The translations under genes were made by a program, and so were the position numbers. A DNA stretch of 42,165 bases. It comes from an uncultured Prevotella sp. (GTDB lineage Bacteria; Bacteroidota; Bacteroidia; Bacteroidales; Bacteroidaceae). The stretch spans positions 1 to 42,165 of the forward strand of contig ONBG01000030.1 of the NCBI GenBank assembly GCA_900316015.1. The letters are read 5' to 3'. Positions within the stretch are counted from its first letter, which is position 1. Each line of letters begins with the position of its first letter. Of this stretch, positions 36,824 to 42,165 are shown one piece after another. The notes under the pieces were generated by a model, which searched no databases, was not told where the DNA came from, and saw nothing but the letters and a program-made list of their open reading frames with translations.

Positions 36824-39800
36824 ATGAAAACTCATTTTCTTTTATATCGGTTACTCCTCTTCCTGACGGTCTGCCTGTCTTCGGCAACTTTGCTCGCTGA
36901 TGACGGGAATGCCATCAACCGCCCGTATGCCCCTGATGGGATTCCTTTTACCATCACCGACACGCCATGGAAAGCTGACCTGCAAGGCAACCACCGGGCC
37001 GTGATCCAGGTTGATAAGGCGAAGAGAAATGCTGTACGTGTCATCCTTCCTTGGCGGCGACCGGACCTACGGGTAGATACCAAGAGGATTAAGATTGTGG
37101 ATGCCACCACTGGAGATACCGTACAGAATATCAAAGTCTATTCCTTGACACCGGAGAAAGGGGAGCTGGCATTCATACCGAAAACCGTTCCGGGGAAGTA
37201 TTATGTCTACTACCTCCCTTACCGATATAGGAAAGAGGCTAATGATGCCCGGTACGGGAAACCGTGGAACGACTACCTCCCACCTGTTGATCATGCCGAT
37301 CCTGCATGGCTTGCGAAACTACCACAAACAAGCTCCAAACTTCCTGTGGCAACAGTCCTGAGGTTCGAGGCGCGCTCAGCCTTTGACTTCTTTACAGAAA
37401 TGGGGACGATTGCCACGCAACGAGAAACACAAGAATTGTTAGATGCGCATCCGGAAAATCCGATCCTCTTCCAAGAAGACCGCATCTACGCCATCCGGAT
37501 GCAGAAGCAAATACCTGTCAGATGGACACATACAGGACTGAACAAGGCATTCGAGGGCAGTGCTCAACGCAATGAATACTATGTCTGGCAGGTCGGAGTC
37601 TGGGCTCCCCGGCAGAATGTGGACAAAGTTCGCCTCTCCTTCTCTGATCTGAAGGATGCACAGACAGGCGCGGTCATTCCCAAAGACCAGATCACCTGCT
37701 TCAACCAAGAGGGGACCAACTGGGACGGAAGCCATCTGTCGTTCGACATCAATGTCCCTAAAGGAACCATCCAAGCTCTCTGGTGCGGGGTGCAAATCCC
37801 AGAAAACGCAAGGCAAGGAAGCTACCATGGCACCGTCTCTGTTTTCGCAGCAGGCATGAAGACCCGTGAACTGCCTGTCACCATTCACGTATCCGACCAA
37901 CTGCTCGCTGACAAGGGAGACGGGGACCTTTGGCGATTGGCACGACTGCGCTGGCTAAACTCCACCATCGGACTCGACAACCATCCTGTTCCACCTTTCA
38001 AGGCACTGTCCGTTGACCGAAATATCATCACGGCTACAGACAAGAACGTGACGATAGGAACCAATGGGCTCCCCGAGAAGATAGAGATCAATGGCAAGCA
38101 GATCCTCGCTCGCCCACTCTCCTTCTTGGTGAAAACCGCTCAGGGTGACTATGTTTTCCAAGCCTCTAACAGGTCTATCTCACAGAAAGCCGATGGCCTC
38201 GTCACTTGGCAAGCAGACAGCAAGCAAGGTGACTTCTCCTTCTCCTGCACGGCTCAGATGGAATACGATGGCTATATCCATTATGACATCAAGGTCTCGG
38301 CAGACAGCCCCACAGAAGTGGAGGACGTCCAATTGATCGCCAACTATACGCCTTACGTGGCGGAATACATGATGGGGACAGGACTGAAAGGCGGCTACCG
38401 TCCGGAGCAGTTCACGTGGGACTGGAAAGGACCTTATGACAGCTACTGGATCGGGAACACGCTCGCAGGTCTCCACATGGAATACAGAGGAGGGAGCTAT
38501 CACGGACCGTTATTGAATGACTATAAGCCAGAAGCCCCACAGGCTTGGGCAAACGGCGGGAAAGGAACCATCGTGGTAGAAGGCAAGAAAGGCTCTGCTG
38601 CCACCGTGCTCACCCACACGGGCAAAATGACGATCAACCCAGAAGGCCGGACCTTCGAGTTCGCCCTGCTCATCACGCCCGCCAAGCCCGTCGACACACG
38701 CAAGCAGTTCTCACAACGCTACTTCCACTCGTTGGAGAAGGATTTCGACCATGCCGCGGAAGAAGGGGCAAACATCATGAACATCCATCAAAGCCGTGAC
38801 CTGAACCCGTTCATCAACTATCCGTTCGTCGTCCGTGACTCCCTGAAAATGTTCATCAACCATGAACATCAAGAGGGACGGAAGGTTAAACTGTATTATA
38901 CCATCCGTGAGTTGTCCAATTATTGTTCGGAGATCTTTGCCCTCAAGAGCCTCAACCATGAGATCTTCGTCAAGGGGGTTGGCTATGGGGAACCTTGGCT
39001 TTGTGAGCATCTCATCGATGACTACAAGCCAGCCTGGTACACGCCAGTCTCTGGGGAGCGACAAGATGCATCCTTGGTCATCACCGGTTTCTCACGATGG
39101 ATCAACTATTACTTAGAGGGATACCGTTGGATGTTAGAGAACTATCACATAGACGGACTGTATATGGATGACGTGGCTTTCGACCGTGACGTAATGAAAC
39201 GCATGAGGAAGATCATGGAAAAATACCGTCCGGGATCCCTGATCGACCTGCATTCCAATACGGGTTACTCCGTTGGGCCCATGAACCAGTACACAGGATT
39301 CTTCCCTTATGTCGACCGCCTCTGGTTTGGAGAGAGCTTCCAATACGACAAGATGACACCAGACGAGTGGTTCGTGACCTTCTCAGGCATTCCCTTTGGA
39401 GTGATGAGCGAGATGCTTCAGGGAGGTGGCAACAGATGGCTTGGCATGGTCTATGGAGCGGCGAACCGCCATTCCTGGACATCCGTATCCCCAGCCCCTG
39501 TCTGGAAGTTGTGGAAAGACTTCGGTATCATCGACGCAAAGATGATCGGCTATTGGGATGAGCACTGTCCCGTAACAACAAATCAGGAATTGGTGAAGGC
39601 AACCGCGTACGTCAAGCCCGGACAGGTCCTGGTCTCCATCGGCAATTTTGACACGCAAGACCACGATGTTCAGTTAAACATTAACTGGAAATCCTTAGGC
39701 TTTGGTCCTCAGGATGCCGTGATAGAAGCCCCGGAAGTGAAGGACTTCCAAGAGGCAACGACATGGAAAGCAGGGCAATCCATCCCGGTGAAAGCTAAAA

Positions 39801-39838
39801 GAGGATGGCTTCTCATCATACGGAAAAAAGGCGCATAA
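36824..39838 (+). CDS. Putative exported glycoside hydrolase (GH123-N/DUF6067-like)
   Basis: A 1004-residue exported protein (signal peptide about 1-25). The N-terminal 350 residues are beta-rich with several Trp and Tyr. The C-terminal half looks like a TIM barrel of the glycoside hydrolase clans: HIDGLYMDDVAFDR (D777, D782, D783 and D787) followed by IDLHSNTG and LWFGESFQYD (E837). These acidic residues sit on putative strand ends and are candidates for catalysis. I connect it with the GH123-N (former DUF6067) type proteins from memory of the motifs; the substrate is unknown. Downstream of SusCD it is the probable enzyme of the locus. Confidence 0.6.
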   Translation: MKTHFLLYRLLLFLTVCLSSATLLADDGNAINRPYAPDGIPFTITDTPWKADLQGNHRAVIQVDKAKRNAVRVILPWRRPDLRVDTKRIKIVDATTGDTVQNIKVYSLTPEKGELAFIPKTVPGKYYVYYLPYRYRKEANDARYGKPWNDYLPPVDHADPAWLAKLPQTSSKLPVATVLRFEARSAFDFFTEMGTIATQRETQELLDAHPENPILFQEDRIYAIRMQKQIPVRWTHTGLNKAFEGSAQRNEYYVWQVGVWAPRQNVDKVRLSFSDLKDAQTGAVIPKDQITCFNQEGTNWDGSHLSFDINVPKGTIQALWCGVQIPENARQGSYHGTVSVFAAGMKTRELPVTIHVSDQLLADKGDGDLWRLARLRWLNSTIGLDNHPVPPFKALSVDRNIITATDKNVTIGTNGLPEKIEINGKQILARPLSFLVKTAQGDYVFQASNRSISQKADGLVTWQADSKQGDFSFSCTAQMEYDGYIHYDIKVSADSPTEVEDVQLIANYTPYVAEYMMGTGLKGGYRPEQFTWDWKGPYDSYWIGNTLAGLHMEYRGGSYHGPLLNDYKPEAPQAWANGGKGTIVVEGKKGSAATVLTHTGKMTINPEGRTFEFALLITPAKPVDTRKQFSQRYFHSLEKDFDHAAEEGANIMNIHQSRDLNPFINYPFVVRDSLKMFINHEHQEGRKVKLYYTIRELSNYCSEIFALKSLNHEIFVKGVGYGEPWLCEHLIDDYKPAWYTPVSGERQDASLVITGFSRWINYYLEGYRWMLENYHIDGLYMDDVAFDRDVMKRMRKIMEKYRPGSLIDLHSNTGYSVGPMNQYTGFFPYVDRLWFGESFQYDKMTPDEWFVTFSGIPFGVMSEMLQGGGNRWLGMVYGAANRHSWTSVSPAPVWKLWKDFGIIDAKMIGYWDEHCPVTTNQELVKATAYVKPGQVLVSIGNFDTQDHDVQLNINWKSLGFGPQDAVIEAPEVKDFQEATTWKAGQSIPVKAKRGWLLIIRKKGA

Positions 39839-39875
39839 GCCTTCTCATCCACTTCTATAGAGACAAGCTAAGAAG

Positions 39876-39909
39876 CCCCGGTTGCAAGAATCTGCAATCG
39901 GGGTATTTT
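39876..39909 (+). terminator. Terminator after the hydrolase gene
   Basis: CCCCGGTTGCA (39876-39886) pairs with TGCAATCGGGG (39893-39903) with one wobble, then TATTTT. It ends the SusCD transcript. Confidence 0.75.
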
Positions 39910-39949
39910 GATCAGGGAAAAAGATACGCTCTCTTTGGCACAATTTTTG

Positions 39950-39957
39950 TACCTTTG
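39950..39957 (+). promoter_or_regulatory. -7 box of the DUF3737-aminotransferase operon
   Basis: TACCTTTG matches the consensus and lies 30 bases before the DUF3737 ATG. The nearest TTTG (39934-39937) is at only 12 bases spacing, so a canonical -33 box is missing. The same feature is seen at hcp, where TTGG lies about 12 bases upstream of TACCTTTG. Confidence 0.5.
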
Positions 39958-39987
39958 CAAATAAGAATCATCAAAGAAAAGAAAAGA

Positions 39988-40854
39988 ATGGAAATCATTA
40001 AGGACAAAAGCTTCGGAGGAGAGCGACCGCTCTTCGGCATTCAGGATACACGACTGGAACACATCACGATCACAGACGGGGAGTCTGGCATCAAATGCTG
40101 CCAGAACTTAGAGGCTGACCATTGTAGGTTCTATGGAAAATACCCATGGTGGCATGTCGATGGGTCGGTGATCACTAACTGCTATTTCGCGCCGGAATCA
40201 CGTTCCGCCATCTGGTATTCCAACCACATGAAGATGAAAGACTCCGTCATCGACGGCCCTAAGTTCTTCCGGGAAATGAAAGACCTATACCTCGAAAATG
40301 TCAAGATCACGGACGCAGACGAGACTTTCTGGCGGGTCGATGGACTGACTTTGAAGAACGTAGAGCTCCATCAAGGTACCTACCCCTTTATGTTCAGCAA
40401 GAACATCTACGTGGACGGGCTGACCAATGATGCCAAATACGTCTTCCAATACTGCCAGAACGTGGAGGTCCACCATGCCAAGATCACGACGAAGGACTCT
40501 TTCTGGGAATGTGAACATGTGACGATCTATGACAGTGAGTTGGATGGGGAGTATTTAGCATGGCACTCTCATGACGTACGCCTCGTCAACTGCCATATCA
40601 GCGGTGAGCAACCGCTCTGCTATTCCACCGACCTGGTCTTGGAAAACTGTACCTTCGATCAGGCATGCGACCGCGCTTTCGAGGACAGTACCGTGGAGGC
40701 GGACATCAAAGGGAGCATCACGAACATCAAGAACCCGATCTCAGGGCATATCATCGCCGACCAGATCGGTTCCGTCACGATCAATGAGTATGTCAAGCAG
40801 CCCAACAACTGCGTGATCGAGGAACGCCATCACACGACAAAAGAAATTGCATAA
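39988..40854 (+). CDS. DUF3737 family right-handed beta-helix protein
   Basis: A 288-residue protein made of short beta-strand repeats of about 20 residues (CRFYGKYPWWHVDGSVITNCYF and similar units with W, C and N at regular places). It matches the DUF3737 family, predicted to be a parallel beta-helix like pectate lyases. There is no signal peptide, so it is cytosolic. Its function is unknown. DUF3737 genes are often next to MalY/PatB aminotransferases, as here, where the next ATG is one base after the stop. The ATG at 39988 is preferred since the upstream in-frame region overlaps the terminator and promoter. Confidence 0.85.
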   Translation: MEIIKDKSFGGERPLFGIQDTRLEHITITDGESGIKCCQNLEADHCRFYGKYPWWHVDGSVITNCYFAPESRSAIWYSNHMKMKDSVIDGPKFFREMKDLYLENVKITDADETFWRVDGLTLKNVELHQGTYPFMFSKNIYVDGLTNDAKYVFQYCQNVEVHHAKITTKDSFWECEHVTIYDSELDGEYLAWHSHDVRLVNCHISGEQPLCYSTDLVLENCTFDQACDRAFEDSTVEADIKGSITNIKNPISGHIIADQIGSVTINEYVKQPNNCVIEERHHTTKEIA

Positions 40855-40855
40855 G

Positions 40856-42061
40856 ATGAGCCAGAAATATGATTTTGATACTCCCGTGACACGACGGGGC
40901 ACACATTCCTATAAATGGGATATCACCCCTGAGGACGATGTTCTCCCCTTTTGGGTAGCTGATATGGACTTCCCCACGGCACCTGCGATCATCGATGCCC
41001 TAAAGAAACGGGTAGAACATGGCGTATTCGGATACACCTTAGTTCCGGACAGCTATTATGACGCCATCATCAACTGGTTCAGGAACCGACACGGATGGGA
41101 GATCCAAAAGGATTGGATCATCTATACCTCAGGTGTCGTCCCCGCCATCTCCTGCGCCCTCAAGGCAATGACCCTGCCCGGAGAGAAAGTCCTGGTACAA
41201 ACGCCGGTCTACAACTGCTTTTTCTCCAGCATCAAGAACAATGGATGCGAGATCATCGAGAATCCTTTGGTAAGGGATGGCAATAGCTATGCCATCGACT
41301 TCGATGACTTCGAAAGGAAATGCGAGGACGAGAAGACAATGGTGTTCTTGCTTTGCAATCCCCATAACCCATCGGGGAGGGTGTGGAAAAAGGAAGAGCT
41401 GGAACGGATGAACAAGATCTGCATGAGGAACGGAGTGAAGGTCATCTCGGATGAAATCCATTGCGAGCTGGTCATGCCAGGGTATACGTTCACCCCATTT
41501 GCCTCCATCAGCGAGGCTTGTAGGAAGAACAGCGTCATTCTGAACTCCCCCACCAAGTCATTCAACATCGCAGGACTGCAGATCGCCAATGTCATTTGCA
41601 GCGACGTGACACTGAGGCGGCGCATCAACCGTGCCATCAACATCAACGAGGTTTGCGACGTCAATCCCTTCGGTCCTATTGCCTTAGAGGCGGCTTACAA
41701 TGATAGTGGGGAGTGGTTGGATGCCCTAAAGGAATACTTGTATGAGAATTACAAGACCGTCAAGGCATTTTTCTTCAAGAACCTGCCCAACATTGAGGTG
41801 CTCAGATTGGAAGGGACATATTTAGTATGGTTGGACATCTCGTCCCTCGAACTGACATCCGATGAAGCCACAGAGGAACTGCTGAAGCACGGGAAGGTGC
41901 TACTCAACAGCGGTACCCTGTACGGCAAGCATGCCGGGCAAGGCTACTTACGCCTCAACATTGCCTGTCCACGGGTCATGTTACAAGAGGGACTGAGAAG
42001 GATCGGACGGGTATTGAGCTCCTATACGATAGGCGATCAGGAATTCGGTTGCCCCGCCTAA
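40856..42061 (+). CDS. MalY/PatB-family PLP-dependent aminotransferase (C-S lyase)
   Basis: A 401-residue fold-type I PLP enzyme of the MalY/PatB branch, which usually cleaves cystathionine or cysteine C-S bonds. The visible sites are N168 (CNPHNPSGRVW), D199 (ISDEIHCEL), the PLP lysine K234 (SPTKSFNIAG) and a C-terminal Arg in GYLRLNIACP. The start at 40856 is chosen over a TTG at 40847 because it lies one base after the DUF3737 stop. The two genes are co-transcribed from the promoter at 39950. It is predicted cytosolic. Confidence 0.92.
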   Translation: MSQKYDFDTPVTRRGTHSYKWDITPEDDVLPFWVADMDFPTAPAIIDALKKRVEHGVFGYTLVPDSYYDAIINWFRNRHGWEIQKDWIIYTSGVVPAISCALKAMTLPGEKVLVQTPVYNCFFSSIKNNGCEIIENPLVRDGNSYAIDFDDFERKCEDEKTMVFLLCNPHNPSGRVWKKEELERMNKICMRNGVKVISDEIHCELVMPGYTFTPFASISEACRKNSVILNSPTKSFNIAGLQIANVICSDVTLRRRINRAININEVCDVNPFGPIALEAAYNDSGEWLDALKEYLYENYKTVKAFFFKNLPNIEVLRLEGTYLVWLDISSLELTSDEATEELLKHGKVLLNSGTLYGKHAGQGYLRLNIACPRVMLQEGLRRIGRVLSSYTIGDQEFGCPA

Positions 42062-42073
42062 AAAACAATGTAT

Positions 42074-42165
42074 TGTACTGAATAAGTTGACACTTCATTA
42101 AAAAGAAGTAAAAGGAAAAAAAGTAATGAATCAGTACACTGAAGAAGAAAAACTTCTGTTATTAA
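42074..42165 (+). mobile_element. Probable left end of an IS3-type insertion sequence
   Basis: TGTACTGAATAAGTTGACAC starts 12 bases after the aminotransferase stop. TGTACTG is the usual start of IS3/IS150-type terminal inverted repeats. About 50 bases later an open frame begins that reaches the window edge. The right end and the transposase are not visible, so the call rests on the terminal motif and layout only. Confidence 0.4.
42126..42165 (+). CDS. Start of an unidentified gene, cut by the window edge
   Basis: The ATG at 42126 opens a frame of 13 codons (MNQYTEEEKLLLL) that runs off the window. The preceding AAAAGG is a weak Shine-Dalgarno. If the IS3 call is right, this is the transposase orfA; the 13 residues alone cannot decide it. 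Confidence 0.4.
   Translation, partial: MNQYTEEEKLLLL

Noticed and set aside
39805-39987. N-terminal extension of the DUF3737 protein
   Set aside because: It spans the end of the hydrolase gene, the terminator and the promoter; the family start is MEIIKDK at 39988.

Overview
The window is a piece of a Bacteroidales chromosome, probably Prevotella-like; the genus is a guess. Three things support this. The first is the gene order rpsU-xerC-hpf-tRNAs-tuf-tRNA(Trp)-secE-nusG-rplKAJL-rpoBC. The second is a set of promoters of the Bacteroidetes type (TTTG, 19-20 bases, TAnnTTTG). The third is the presence of SusC/SusD pairs, FecR anti-sigma factors, DUF4249 and DUF4974. Most starts have A-rich leaders and no Shine-Dalgarno sequence, as expected for this phylum.

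Left part (1-15.2 kb, minus strand): the translation/transcription core. Read in its own direction it runs rpsU, xerC, hpf, then a promoter that drives tRNA-Thr(UGU), tRNA-Tyr, tRNA-Gly, tRNA-Thr(GGU), tuf, tRNA-Trp, secE, nusG, rplK, rplA, rplJ, rplL, rpoB and rpoC. Hairpins sit in the leader, between tuf and tRNA-Trp, between nusG and rplK, between rplL and rpoB, and after rpoC. hpf is unusual because it has a perfect AGGAGGT Shine-Dalgarno sequence.

Middle (15.3-22 kb): housekeeping and metabolism. It holds a lysine exporter LysO split into two overlapping genes, an M24 Xaa-Pro aminopeptidase that converges on it, malate dehydrogenase, an ECF-type sigma factor, hybrid-cluster protein Hcp and a DUF488 protein.

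Right part (22.2-42.1 kb, plus strand): envelope and nutrient-uptake loci. The first locus is a TonB-dependent receptor with an STN domain, a DUF4249 lipoprotein, an unrecognised Asp-rich outer-membrane-type protein and a FecR-like protein, with no sigma gene beside it. Next is a sodium:alanine symporter. The second locus is a polysaccharide-utilisation-type cluster: ECF sigma, FecR anti-sigma, SusC (with STN), SusD, a small lipoprotein and a 1004-residue glycoside-hydrolase-like exported protein. A DUF3737 beta-helix protein and a MalY/PatB aminotransferase follow as a tight pair. The last ~90 bases look like the left end of an IS3-type insertion sequence cut by the window edge.

I found no rRNA genes, CRISPR arrays or prophage genes. 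The best candidates for new biology are the Shine-Dalgarno-led hpf near rpsU, the sigma-less TonB/DUF4249/Asp-rich protein/FecR cassette with a possibly detached sigma partner, and the SusCD locus with its large, poorly characterised hydrolase-like protein.
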